A DNA stretch of 64,000 nucleotides, taken from contig NC_071399.1 in assembly GCF_022682495.2 (NCBI RefSeq), forward strand, positions 6,305,342 through 6,369,341. The letters are read 5' to 3'. Below, in pieces: positions 33,420 to 45,965 of this stretch. The stretch is from Desmodus rotundus (lineage: Eukaryota > Chordata > Mammalia > Chiroptera > Phyllostomidae). The notes beneath the pieces were generated by a model that saw nothing but the letters and a program-made list of their open reading frames with translations, had not been told where the DNA came from and ran no database searches. Numbering within the stretch: the first letter of the stretch is position 1; every line of letters begins with the position of its first letter. Both the position numbers and the translations under genes were made by a program.

Positions 33420-33640
33420 TGCTCTGGCTGGTGTAGCTCTGTGGATTGATGTGGATTAAGTGCCCGGACTGCAAAACAAAGGGTTCAGGTTCAATCCCCA
33501 GTCAGGGCACATGCCTGGGTTGTGGGTCAGGTCCCCAGTAGGGGGCGTGCGAGAGGCAACCACACATTGACGTTTCTCTCCCTCTCTTTCTCCTCCCTTC
33601 CCCTCCTTCTAAAAATGAGTACATAAAATCTTTTTAGGAA
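33420..33640 (+). mobile_element. Ves-type SINE with internal duplication
   Basis: TGCTCTGGCTGGTGTAGCTC leads into a doubled GTGGATT (CTGTGGATTGATGTGGATTA), then a B-box-like GGTTCAATCCC, the CACATGCCTGGGTTGTGGG core, TTGACGTTTCTCTCCCTCTC and an AT-rich tail. Flanking duplications AAGAGAGCTGTAAGCT (33404-33419) and AAGAGAGATCTGTAAGCT (33641-33658) match but for a two-base insertion. The TTGACGTTTCTCTCCC block and 3' CCTTCCCCTCC give the open frame that runs into 33527-34090 on minus. Confidence 0.88.
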
Positions 33641-33658
33641 AAGAGAGATCTGTAAGCT

Positions 33659-36599
33659 AGAACCGGTAAGACAAAAGCAGACCCTGAAGTCTGAGTGATA
33701 CAGCAGGTGGTGGTTTACAGTGTTTGAGGAGCAGCGGTGCTGGGCAGCCAGGCAGGACTGGTGTTGCTGTCTCGGGTAAGTGTCGTGGTAGGACCATGTT
33801 GGGACCTCAATACCCAGGGCATTTAGCTGCAAGACAGCACAAACAGGACCTGTGACCCTGCAATCAAGAAATTGGCCTCTGAGTGCAGGACCCTGAACCA
33901 TCCTAAAGGACTTCCCTAGTCTTGTGGGGCCAGGCGCCAGGAGAGTGTTTGCAGAATGGGACAGGAGCCTAGGACTCTGATCCACAGACTCACATGTTCT
34001 CTTCAATAAGCTGTTTAGTAGTAGAGGGCGGAAAAGCTGCCTGCTGTGATGTTCATACTTCATTATTTTGGGGACATGGGTTCCAAGCATTTCTTACACA
34101 CAGTAAGAGAGCTTCTATCCAAGATCCTAAGGTACAGATTCATCTGGTCTCCTTACCTACCTGGCTACTTTGAAGGCTACTTCCTGTTACATTGTTTATT
34201 CATATCGTATACTATTTCTAAGACTGCAACATATGCATAGACAACAGGAGTCTACTTCAAATACTCGCTCTGGGAATTCGAAGTATAGGTAAATGCCCTT
34301 GAATCTCTCCAAGGCCCAGCTAGCATCTCTGAGGCTTGTGAATCAGGTGGGTCTAATGCGCTTGTCGACTAGTGTGGTTATTATGTTTCTAAATACATCA
34401 CCATTTAGTCTCATTACCTTATGTACAAAGATCAACATTTAAAGTACCTGAGTGAACAGGAGTATGTAGCCAAAGTGGAGAAGTAAAAGGGTCTTTGAAC
34501 ATTCCAGGTTCTAGCTCCTGAGCCTCATATAGAATCCAGTAGATTATAGACAAGTTAATAACATGAGAGAACCATTCAACTACATGTCACGTGAAGGACG
34601 AGCAAAAATTCCACAGGTTGTGACTTGTTCTTCCTTGATTTATAGCACTGGTATTTTTTACACTTCTCATTGAATTTCTGAAAAAAGAGGGGCTATTTCA
34701 GTCAAGGAAATTTTCCAGAGCCTGCAATGGCATTTAATTTGGGCTCTGCGTACTTTTCCTGGATTACAACCAACTAGTTGCATTTGAAGTAGATTTATTG
34801 ATTTTGGCTCTTCCTAATACCCAATCACAGGAGGTGCGTGAAGCTCGATCCCAGTCCTGTGTGTGTACATCACAGGGCACTGCTCCCTAATGAAATGCAC
34901 TGACCCTCTCTGAGGACCAAGGGAGTCCTATATATCGAGCACAGGTCTGCGGACTGCCATTGCAACAGCATGGGTCTTCCAGGAAACATAACAGAATGGA
35001 ATTACACGTGCAAAAGATTTAGTGAGGGAAACATCTGAGAAGAACAAGGGGAGAGAAGGCCAGAGTGAGCAGGGAGAGCATATTCAGGCTGCAATGCCAC
35101 TGTGCCCCCCCATGAAGATCAAAGAGTGTGGGGACAGGGGGACTGGGTGGGAGGAGCCTCAGCATCCCTGTAGCTCTGGGGCAGGTGCCCCTAGGCTGAT
35201 GGAGTGGGGGCAGGGAAAAGGGTGCTGCTTTGCCTCGTGGTTAGAATGAGCCAGGATGTGTTAAAATTCCCCTGTGGTCCAGCTCCTGCTCCTGTGAGCA
35301 GCTCTCTCAGGGCTTGGGTATGAAGCACAATGAACGATGGGTCACTGCAGCTGGAGGCATGTTAGCTGCGTTCTCCCTCTGCAGCAGGGTCTCCTTCCAC
35401 AGACATTTGCCTGGTGCCCCCATGCTCACCCCCCATGGCTGCAGTGGATGGGTAATGTTCTTAGCGCCCATGGGGAGGGCCTTCTTCCACCAAAACCTGT
35501 CCGATCAAAATTTTCCCAAACGTGAAAAATAAGTCAAAGCCCGGGTGACTAAAAGGAGTGATAAATGACCACCACATAACTCCAGACATAAAAACTGAAA
35601 CAGAAATAAAGGTAGTCCGAGGCTAAACCTGTAGTTATTTAAGATGAGAAACCATGATTGTATTTCCCAATGCTCCGCGAAGCCTGTAGTAATTGCAGTT
35701 GCTCCGTGCTTTTTTGTTGAGATGAAAACCAGATAATAGTAATCCCTACTCCATTCTGGAGGGAGCCAAACTGTTCAACACCTCGCTCACTGCTGTAGTA
35801 GTGAAATAATTACTTCTTTGTTTGAACAACCACCAAGTCCACCCCCCAAAATATATATATACCTTAACAAATATACATTTAGATCGAAACCAGTTCCGTC
35901 AGCAGTATAGTTGCAGTTCACGGTGTAATTCTTACGTTCAATGCAAAGTAGGCTATACATTATGTTGTCGTCATCACACCTACCACCAAGACTGCATTCC
36001 GCACACTGCAGAATAATGAGCTACACCGACACCAGTGCTCCCTTACAAGAGCACACACCAAGGAACACGTGATCATTAGAAATTCCCCTCCAAAGACTTC
36101 TTGTAAACACTCAGACTTTTCAAAAATAATGCTTCTTACCTTTGTCACTTGGAACTGAGAAATCATTCCATTCTGGTTTTCTGAAAGCCTTCAAAATACT
36201 CTTGTTTTTTTGCTAATTAACCAAGGACTTTTGGAACTGTTTGTTACTATGTTTGCGTGTAGTAGTAACGAACCCAACAATTCACTACTAGCAAAATTAC
36301 CAAATGATTACCATGGTGTTAGTGTGAGGAACACACCAAAGTGGGGAGAAAAAGAGAATACAAACACAAATTAAACTTCTTTAATTTCTCTGGGGGGGTT
36401 CTGGGGGGGGTTGTGGATAAATAATGATTTGCAGCAGCCAGGGATCTCGTACTGCTTTGTGCATAGTTTAATAGAGTACTCCTCTTTGCAGTCTGAGTAA
36501 TTAAGTCTTATGACATTCCAGGAACCATAAATCCCGCTGAGTTGTTTAAGTTTAGAAGAGCCTCTTGATGTACAATCAAAATAATAAAAATAAAAAAGG
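33659..36599. other. Mostly unique noncoding sequence
   Basis: A MIR-like scrap may lie at about 34250-34340 (TTCGAAGTATAGGTAAATGC, CCTTGAATCTCTCCAAGGCC). GC-richer text at 35030-35500 gives overlapping frames without family resemblance. A G-rich patch with GGGGGGG twice sits at about 36392-36411. No gene was found. Confidence 0.4.
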
Positions 36600-37060
36600 A
36601 CATTTTCCTGGTTCTTAACAAGCTGCTTTGCTCTTTACCTTCGGAACACAATTGAATGTGGCCCACTCAGACTGCTTGGTTTCATTGTTAAGCAGAAGTT
36701 CCTTTTTGAAATTCATTGCCTTCAATTACGTTTTTAAAAAGAATTTTAATTGCATGGCTGTAAAGAATAAAGACGCTCTAGGCTCCATTTGTTTATCACG
36801 GAGGGGCCTCAAAAAGGAGGACAGAGCTTCCCCGCTCATGCAGGGGTTGCAGAGAGAGGGAGATGACTTTTAATTCGACAAGTTCAGAGAGATTTCTTAG
36901 TTTGACGCGCTCGGCAGGGGGTCTTTGAGTGTCTGGCAGTGCTTCAGCATTCTGAGCTTTGAAAGCCTTTCCCTGCAGCAGAAATTGTATCAAAAGCCAA
37001 TGATAATATTCCCTGCAAGGTAAAGCACCCTATTGAAGATTTCGAGAGCTGTTTATTTAT
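36600..37060. promoter_or_regulatory. Candidate conserved noncoding element (word content only)
   Basis: Unique text without repeats, with homeodomain-like motifs (CAATTACG at about 36723, TTTTAATTGC at about 36745, GACTTTTAATTCG at about 36865) and several non-CpG-island CpGs. Such composition is typical of developmental enhancers, but no comparison is possible here. This is inference and may be wrong. Confidence 0.25.
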
Positions 37061-39149
37061 TCATCACAGTTTTTCTTTTAGGACATATCAGGCATCTAGG
37101 TAATAATTCACATAGATGATAGAAAATGCAAAAAAAAATTCTTCTCATTAATCTTTCACCTTTTCCTTCTTTGACTTCTCTGTAGGCCACATGTAGATAT
37201 AAAATGTGCTTTCTGTTTGTCCCAAACATATATATCTTCATTCCAAATCTCAGTTTCTGTCCCCTTCTCCTTTCATTTTGAAACAAAATTGGCTTTTCAG
37301 ACTACCTTCGACCACCAGCTGAGCCTATAAGATGTTTATGGCCCTTTTCTCCTGCTAAATCCTCAAAGTGATTAATTAATTTTATAGACGTATGTTCAGT
37401 TTCTAAGGCTCTTTTGGAAACTTGGTATTTTAAGTAGGTTCCAGAAAGCTGTTTTCAAAGCAAATGTTAACAATCATGCTGGTCTCTGGGAGGCTCTACA
37501 AATTTTAATATTTTGTATTATATTTGGGATCCGTGGGAGGAAAGAAAATGTTTCTCTCTCTTCCACTGTTTCTAGGGCAGAGCTGGGAATGAGGGAGTGT
37601 GACAGCCCTTCCCTCTTGTAGCATCAATGTCTGCTATCGGTTTGACAGAATCAGTGAAGACAAAAACAGCTCTCCCTTGTTCCCCCCCTTCCATTTTCAA
37701 TGGCATTAAATGTGACCTTGCCTTGCAAATATCTGTGAGTGACCAAAAGGGAAACAGTAGCCATATCACAGGGAGTGTTCTTAATTTTTCTTTTTTTTTT
37801 AACTATGGAGACTTAAGGATAGTGTGATGCTTACAAGTGCAGTATTTTGGGTTTTGTTTTGTTTTGTTTTTAAATGGAATCAATGAAGGAAAACTATGCA
37901 TGCAAAAGAAACTTGGAAAAAAATTCAGCACCTCATCATAGTTGGGCATGTTTAAGTGCCTTTTACCTTACAAACCTAAACTAGGTTGTAGATTGTATTT
38001 AAATAGTGAACGTGTGAGATGGAGGAAACCACCAGGCCCAGTAACCCTGACAAAGTAGCCATAGGATAGCATATGCAAATATTCTGTCCATTCATTAATA
38101 TTCATTGAACTTCCATGAAGTGCAAACAAGACACAGCGCTCTTCACAAAGACGTCAGGTCCTGAGGATTTCCAACTCTGTGGTTGATTCATGATCACTGT
38201 CGCACTCAGAGAAGAAGCTGGACCAAACGTAGTCCAAAACCGGGACAGAGTGCAAGGCAGCCATTCCTTGTCAGTGTGGGGGCGGCTACAGCATTGTGGA
38301 GCTCTTTGCATACTTTAAACACAATAGTTCAGTCTTACTATTTAGACCCACCCCAGGAGCTTGCTTCCACCCAGCGCTGCCGCCAGAACACAGACATTAT
38401 GTCTACCCAACAACAGCACCTGGGCGATGCTCTCCAGTTCTTTTTCTTAGACTGATACTATGTTTCACTCCCTCACACCATGGTGGGGGTCCGAGAGTTA
38501 TTCCTTTGATTACCTCTGCACGCACAATTAACATAATTAGTCAGACTTTCAGACTCACTAGTGATAACTTGGATAAGTTCTATCCATAGATTTGAAAGTT
38601 GAGTAAATTTAAATTTGATATATAGGTGGTGATTACCCTCCCTTTATTTAATATTTTATACTCATTTCTCAATGAAAGAGGTGCAGAGGCCCATTATGAA
38701 TTTTGTATTCTTAAGCAATCTCTGTTTAAAACCCAGTGGACAGCACAGGTAAGAACACGTTCAGGTGTACTACTGAAATATGAGTAATCTCAAACATGGG
38801 TACCAAAAAAGCGTATTTTGATCTCTAATGTGTAAGAAAAGCTTAGTGCCTTTCCCTGTTCATCAGAATTTCCCAGGGTTGCTGTGGATTTGCCATTCAC
38901 TCTGGTGGCCCCATAAAATAAAATCTAGGAAAACACATGTTTGTTCACGTCACGTCATCCATCCATCCCCACCCCTGCGATGAACACCAGCACCTGTAAA
39001 TATCCGGGGAGTGAGCTCAGATCCCCGTTTACCGGATTCGGTTCCTTAACTTGCAATTTCTTTAAAGCCGCGTGATGGCAACCAGATTGTTCACAGGACC
39101 AGCAGATGACTGGCTTAAAATGGTTAAATTAAATAATATTCTAAATTTT
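37061..39149. other. Mostly unique noncoding sequence; (GTTTT)n at about 37850-37871
   Basis: No gene. A short (GTTTT) repeat lies near 37850-37871. 38640-38760 has a faint antisense MIR look. The frames at 38102-38589 overlap each other on both strands with no protein-like signal. Confidence 0.4.
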
Positions 39150-39161
39150 AAAATCTTATAT

Positions 39162-39397
39162 CAATTTTCTTTTTTTTAATTTTTAAAAGATTTTATTTAT
39201 TTCTTTAGACAGAGGGGAAGGGAGGGAGAAAGAGAGGGAGAGAAACATCAATGTGTGGTTGCCTCTAGCATGCCCCCTACTGGGAACCTGACCCACAACC
39301 CAGACATGTGCCCTAACTGGGAATCAAACCTGCGACCCTTTGGTTCACAGGCTGGCACTCAATCCACTGAGCCAGCCACACCAGCCAGGGCAAAAAA
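39162..39397 (-). mobile_element. Ves-type SINE, antisense
   Basis: The order from left is poly-T, AAAAGATTTTATTTATTTC, a purine-rich block (GGAAGGGAGGGAGAAAGAG), AGAAACATCAATGTGTGGTT, GCCTCTAGCATGCCCCCTAC, GGGAATCAAACCTGCGACCC and CACTGAGCCAGCCACACCAG. This is the reverse complement of the Ves head, core and tail. Direct repeats AAAATCTTATAT lie at 39150-39161 and 39398-39409. Confidence 0.92.
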
Positions 39398-39409
39398 AAA
39401 ATCTTATAT

Positions 39410-42400
39410 AAAATTTCAGAGCTGAGTATTTTTTGTTTTGTTTTTACCATACTCACATAAAAGAAAATGTTTTCTCCTTGTTAGTTATTGGAGAAAATTC
39501 TTAAGTGATTGTTTTGAAAGCATACCACATTTTTTCTCTCCATAACAATGTAAAATAGCGACTTGAGCACTGAAATCAGCATGTAATTTGTTGGTGACGG
39601 AGGGGAAGTTTTTATTTGAAGCTTGATTGATGTGATTTGCTATGCTTATACTTAAAGTTTCTTAGAACTTAATGTACTACTATCCTTAATGGGTGATCTA
39701 AATAGACCCAAGGCACCTCCAGTTGTGGTATCATTTTGGACTAGGAGAACTGGCTGGGAACACACAAACAGTCTCTATGCCAATGTAGTAAAATAAAATA
39801 GTAAATACATTTGAACAACCCAGCCCTGTAAGTAAAGTTAGTTTGCTTGATAGCCATAACTGTTCACGTCAGAGAGGAAAGTCACCCTGCAATTTCCTAG
39901 GTTGTGTGAAAGTCAACATTTTGGGAAGAGGCATTTTGTGTCAGGTGACGATACTGAAAACTCAGGGCACAACAGGCTGAAACACAGCCATGGCGTGTCT
40001 TGGACGTGTCCAGTTTCTGTTCCTGCATCATGGACTATAGTCACAATTGGCAGCGATTCGTGCTCCGGACCCAGAACGCCAGTGACGGCATTTTCTAGGT
40101 TGGCAGCTCTCCTGTCTGCAAAAGAGGATTCCTTCTTTGTCTCCTCAGTTGATTTGACTGCCTCCTTCTAAGGAGACACTTGTCACGTCATTTGGGGGAC
40201 CTTAAAGATCCCAGAATGTAGAGGAAAGGGGGGAAGAATGAGTATCAAGGCAACCAAGCTTTGCTGGGAGGCGAGATTCTGAAGGTGCTAAAGAGACTGC
40301 TGTAGAGGCAAATGGAAAGGGAGAGAAATGGGAGTTTTTGAAGTACTGTCTGTCCTCATTGCTTTGTGGAGGAAGGCAGGTAAAGCACTTTGGAAGCACA
40401 TTTCAACTCTTGTGCTGTGTTTCTTTGCAAATGGACCATCTGAGTGACCATTTTATGAAGGTCGAGTTTTCCACGGCATTGCGAATCCTCACACAAACAT
40501 AGTGCTGAGCCCGTGTTTCAGAGAACGTGAAGCCTAGCACCCCAGCTGCTCTCCGGCACACGTGGGAGTGTAATTAAACCTCAACTTGGCTTTTTTTCAA
40601 ATCTTGGCAGAAGTCAAAAACACCCTTAATTGCTCTTCCAGGGCTGAGGCCTTTGCCCCTCTCCAAACACAGAGAGTCCTAATGGTGCCCACCCAAACGA
40701 TGCAGCAGCGGGGAGTAGATGGAAACATGAAGGGGAACGGTACAAATGCACATTGTTTGCTTTTAGTTTTAGCTTAGTTCTGTTTTCCGACAATGGGGGC
40801 AGAGGGCTACATGGGGTGTCTCTGGCCAGGCTAGAAGGGAAACTGATGGAGAGCCACCTGAGAGCAGGCGGCGATGTGATGGCTAGGGATCAGGGCTGCG
40901 GAGAGGGCAGGAGCACGTTCGCCCCGGATAGAAGCACACACGTGTGCCGCCCTCAAGCAAATGAAGTCTAGCGATTAGGAAAAAAAATGAGAGTCTCAGT
41001 GAAAAATGCTTTAGACCTCTCTGGAAACAGAATGGAGGTAGCATGGCAAGTGTGAGGATGTATTTCTCATTGATAAATAACTTCTGTTTGCCAGCCCCCT
41101 CCACGCACAGCACCCCACAAGTGATACTACACGGCCTTCCGGTTGAATGAGGAGCCTGTCAGGGATGGAGGGGGGTGAAGTCTACACTTCAGCGTCTGAG
41201 ACTTCAGACACGACCTGTTCCTTGGATAAATATTCTGCGATTATTGTGAAGCTTCTGGCAGAAAACACTGAGAGGGCAAACACGCATACCTGCAGGATGT
41301 ATGGAAATCTGGAGAACCTGTTGCATGTTTCCACTGCATAAAATTCTTTAGAGAAAGGACCACTTGCCTTTGTCCTTAAATGTGCACATTTCATCTGTAA
41401 GAAAAGCGGTTATGAACAGGAGAACCAGGAGATATTTTTGGAATACATGAAAGCAGAAAGTCAGTCGCTGAGTATAACAATTTTCCCCATACTTGATCCA
41501 TACTTAGACACCCACTTCCCTCATTTCTTCATTGTTTTTCTTTTTAACCTTTTTTCCTTGCTCTTTTGTCTTCACAAACTGTGTTCTTTTATTATCTCTT
41601 TGTTTTCTTTCTCCACCCTCCTCCACCATTTTTTTTTAACTAAAAGAAAAAAAAAAAGGTAGGGTAGAAAGCAGAAGACTCCCAAGAGGGAAAGAAAGAT
41701 AGGCAATCCCAGGTCAACAGTGGAACTTCACATAACAGGGAGATAATTTTTTAACTAGATTGAGTGAACCATGAATCTGACCAATATGGGAATCCTTGGG
41801 TTCTTAAAATTCAGCATCTCATGTGGGGATATTGATTTATAACGGAAAGCCTAGAAAATGGAAGCTTCATTTTCCTGGCCAAAAATATAGTAGAAAAATG
41901 TGAAATGAATATATATACACACAGACAGGAAAGGGACCGTGGCGCTTAATCTGCAGTCCACATTCCAGACGTGAGCTCGCAAACAAGCATTTTGTATTTT
42001 ATATATCCATATGTTGCGCAATGTCCTTAAAGTCTAAATGTGATTATGAAAGTGATTTGCAACTGTTTGGGAGCTGCAGATTTTTCATGAATGCATTATT
42101 CGAAATGGGGTTCTTGTCCCCAGCTGGTCTACCAGTTCATACCAACTAGACTGGAACCAGAGATACCAACCCGAATTTATGACATTATTTCTCATGGAAG
42201 TCAGCAAAGTGGGGTTTGCATGGTGCTTGGCCTCTTTCCTCCGCTGCAAAGCCAAGATAATGATTCCAAACTCATGGATTTGTTGTGAGGAAAAGCTCCT
42301 AGCTCCGTTCCTAGATACTGTATCCTGTGGGAGCTTGTATTATTCTGTGTCAGATTGCAGCTCACGATGAAATTTCTAATGTGTCCTTACATCTGAAGTT

Positions 42401-44549
42401 GCAGCTCCAAACCAAAATCAAGCACCAGGTTGGGTTAGAATAACCATACACTGCTGAAGAAGCACACACATACTTATTGGCAAGAATGCCCATCAGGACA
42501 GCAGTAGAAAAGGCTAGCAAAGCAATATAACGCCCGGTCTCTGTTTCCAGGGACAGTTACAGCAAGAGGCCAGCGCTCTGGCGGTTGGTTGGAGCCTCCG
42601 ACCAGCATTCAACAGTATGCGACTCTCTGGCCTTTGGTATAAAATTTTGATAATCAGTATCTTGTCCATCTGTCCAAGGAGAAGGAGCTGACGTTAAGGC
42701 ATAAGACTGTTGTTAAACATAGTTATTGAAGAATTAGAAGTTAGAATCGGCTGTCCAAGCTGTAAGAAAGACAGTGTTCTGTTTGTGAACAAGAAGTCCC
42801 AAGTTCCATGGTTCCTTCCTTCATTCATAAAATATTCATTAAGACATAGATTTCCCTTCGTAAAGTTAACAACCATTAGTGTTCAGAAGATTGTATAGTT
42901 TACATTTTCCTGCATTCCATCTTATGTTCCTTTAAGTGCCCAATGTATTTTAAATTTTATTTCAGTTTTGTATTTGACTTTGATTTTAATTAGATTTTTA
43001 TACTTTGTGCCGATCGGAGTTCAGGAAAGCACCTGAATAAAATTACTATAGGCTGAATTCTACTGCTCTGTTTCCTGAATCACTGCGCAGACGTTCTAGT
43101 CTGCTTTTCCTCCAATACATATGAAAATGGTTGTGTTGTTTCTGTTTTCATTGTTCAAATAAGAGAACAGCGCAGAACTCTCGGCAGAACTCTCTCCTTA
43201 TCTAACGTTTCATTGTCTGATGTCCTGAGAAGAGACCCTCGCATTTTGAATGCTCGCGATTACCTACAATTTATCGTGGCATTCAGAGTAGACATTTTAC
43301 CATATCTCATTTTTGAAAAATAAATATAAAAATGATTTTTCAAACAAAAGGTAGTGTTTAGAATACCTGAAAGTGTAAAAAAAAATGTCATGCTAAAGGT
43401 TCATAACGATGTGGTCATCTTGGAAAGAAAATAGAGAAAAAAATCAACTCCACTTCAACCTTTCAAATCACAAGAAGCAAGCTCTTCTGTCTTCCAGATG
43501 ATATGGGAGGGGCTCTTGTGTCTGATTACCCAAGGAAATCTAAAATGAGTTTTATGCAAATTTTTTGACAATGAAACATTTTGTAAGTCATTATACTGAA
43601 AAGAACTTTTACAAAGCACTTGCAAAGTAAATCAGCCGATAATTCTGCAATATCTAAACAAAATATGATACAATTAAGGTTTCTCTTGAATTACAAGATT
43701 TCTACTGAGACATTCCTATATCATTGCAAATGTGGAGATGGATTTTCCCCTTGATTTTCCTGCCTCCATTGTCATTTCCCCACTTAAAAGTGATTTTTAA
43801 GACTTTTCTGGTCTGTTGCCTATTGCCACTGAGACATTTAAGTTATTATAGAGCTTGATTTTTATTTTAGTATCATGAGAAATGGTTTCAGCTCGGGGAA
43901 GCCCAAACTTCAAATACCCATGGAAGTAAGATTAATGTAGTTTGAATTTTGCAGGAAAATAACTTCAAAGGTGACATTTTTGTTGGAGGTACTGAAATAT
44001 CTACAGTAATACTTTTAACAAGGGTTAGTTGAGAGCACTGCTTGGAGCAAAGAAATCTAACATATCCTATAACTGTCTAAAGGTAAGCCAGAGATGGATT
44101 TACGGGCCACACTTAACACTGTCACCTTGAAGTGAGGCGCTTTGAAAGGCTGAATGAAGATGAACAGTCAGTCTTTTTGGGGGGAAGACTTGCCATTTAT
44201 TTTTTCTTAGTTTTAAGAGTGATACCATGTTGTGTCATGGGTTGAACAGTATCCAATAAGAATCTATACTGTGCTTTGCAAAGTATCCTTTATTCATTTC
44301 TTTCCTCCACTGGGAAAGTGCTCCAGGCGACAGGAGAGGTGCCAAGGGAAATGTGGTGCATCTGGGCTATTCTGGAAGGTTCCAAAGGTGCCAACCAACT
44401 GAGGGTGCTCCTCCTGCCTGTCCCTTCCACCAACTGGCTCTTTGTTTTCTCTTTGTGTTTTCTATCACTCTACAAAAGCTGAAGTGTCATGTGTAATAAA
44501 CAGGTGGTGGTTTGTTTGAGGTGAGAAATAAAGTATCATTACCCTTTAG
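39410..44549. other. Mostly unique noncoding sequence, no gene seen
   Basis: Five kilobases with only weak repeat hints (a MIR-like CTTTCCTCCGCTGCAAAGCC near 42236). Open frames are short. GC and CpG rise modestly at 39930-40100 and 40840-40960 without reaching island density. No exon with a convincing frame and splice pair was found. Confidence 0.4.
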
Positions 44550-44562
44550 AGGTAACAGTTCA

Positions 44563-44780
44563 GCCCTGGCTGTTGTAGCTCAGTGGATTGAGTGCCAACC
44601 TGTGAGCCAAAGGGTCATTGGTTCTATTCCTAGTCAGGGCACATGCCTGGGTTGCAAGCCAGGTTTGGTCTCCAGTGGGGGGCCCATGAGAGATGACCAC
44701 ACATTGATGTTTCTCTCCCTTTCTTTCTCCTTCCCTTCCCCTCTGTCTAAAAATAAATAAATAAAATCTTTCTTAAAAAA
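44563..44780 (+). mobile_element. Ves-type tRNA-derived SINE
   Basis: It starts GCCCTGGCTGTTGTAGCTCA, has a B box GGTTCTATTCC (one change from canonical), then GCACATGCCTGGGTTGCAAG, a 5-bp insertion near GGTTTGGTCTCCAGTGG, TTGATGTTTCTCTCCCTTTC and AAATAAATAAATAAAATC. It is flanked by AGGTAACAGTTCA (44550-44562) and AGGTAACATTTCA (44781-44793), one mismatch apart. Confidence 0.92.
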
Positions 44781-44793
44781 AGGTAACATTTCA

Positions 44794-45735
44794 TCTGTGT
44801 TAAATCTGAGTAAAAATGAGACGATCAAAAATAATGTGAAGCCTAAAAGATTTTGACAAGCCCTTAAAGTTAAAATGGTGTAATCTTTTGCAACTAGAAG
44901 TAAGATTAAGTCCTAGCAACTTAGTATACAGTGTGGCAAATAGAGACAACAATATTGTATTTATAATCGTCAAACTTGCTATGAGACTAGATCTTCATCA
45001 TTTGCTATAATGACAATCATATCACTATATATAAATGTATTACATCAGCATGCTGTACACTTTAATTTTACATAATGTTACATGCAAAATATATTTCAAT
45101 TAAAAAATTATAAAACGGTATAATCACTGCCTAATTATAGTGTGTGCACACCTTACGTTACTGTTATTCTCTTGAGCGACAGGGTAGGAAATTCCTATTT
45201 ATTCAACAAGAAGCTTTTCAAAGCTTGATTTACTATAATACCAATGATAATCACACCTAGTTGTAAGGCTCGCTGTAAAGAAGGAGTGAGTGAATTATGA
45301 CACAGTCATCCTGTAACGATTGATGGTATGGAAAACCACAAATAAGTGACTCAACCCTTTCCCCAAACACCTTGTGATCCAGAGAGACAAGCTAATATAT
45401 ACTATAGATCCCCAATGTCTAATGACAGCCCGGGGTAGCAGACAGGGCCGGCTTCAGGACTGTGCCGCCTGCGCCATCTCTCAGGGCCTTGCACTTGGGA
45501 GGGCCCAGCTTGGTTAATTGCACCGCACTTCTTGCTGTCTTGAAATTCTTCAGCATTTTGAACTAAGGTTTCCCCATTTCCATTTTGCATGGGGCCCTGC
45601 CATTTTATAACCTGTCCTGACAGTAAAGCACAGTGGATGACTGAGGAGGCGTCGATGGACTAAGTAGAAGACCTGCTATCAGTTTGGAGAATAAGAAGAT
45701 GGCTAAGCACTAGAGTTATGGGGAACAACTTCTCG
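44794..45735. other. Noncoding sequence, no gene seen
   Basis: AT-rich to 45400, then GC-rich at 45420-45600 (GACAGGGCCGGCTTCAGGAC, GGGCCCAGCTTGG), where a decayed DNA transposon is possible but unproven. Confidence 0.4.
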
Positions 45736-45965
45736 GTGAATTTGGAGCTAAAGTCGAGCTTTGAATAATGTGGAGAATTTAGACATGGCTAGGAGGAAGG
45801 AGAGTGTTTCAAGTGGGAAGAATTGCGTAAGCAAGTTTCAGGGACAGGGATGGGAAAAGAATGTTGGGAATCACCATGCCTGCCTGGATTAAAGGTTTTG
45901 TAACCCAGCAGTTGTGAGGAATGTGGCTCAGGCAGGGTGTAGCCACCTCTAACTACTAGGAGGGG
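45736..45965. mobile_element. Probable ancient interspersed repeat, family unsure
   Basis: GAGCTTTGAATAATGTGGAG, AATTTAGACATGGCTAGGAG, GAAGGAGAGTGTTTCAAGTG and GAAGAATTGCGTAAGCAAGT resemble a widespread old mammalian repeat ('tttgaaggatgagtaggagtt…ggaagggcattccaggcagagggaacagcatgtgcaaag'). The assignment is by memory of the pattern. Confidence 0.4.

Noticed and set aside
33527..34090. 187-codon open frame on minus
   Set aside because: It runs through a Ves SINE and then through unique text with no domain; it has no start context or splice context.
34920..34945. TCCTATATAT text as a Helitron (HeliBat) start
   Set aside because: The sequence after it does not continue as a HeliBat 5' end, and no matching CTAG-type 3' end was seen nearby.
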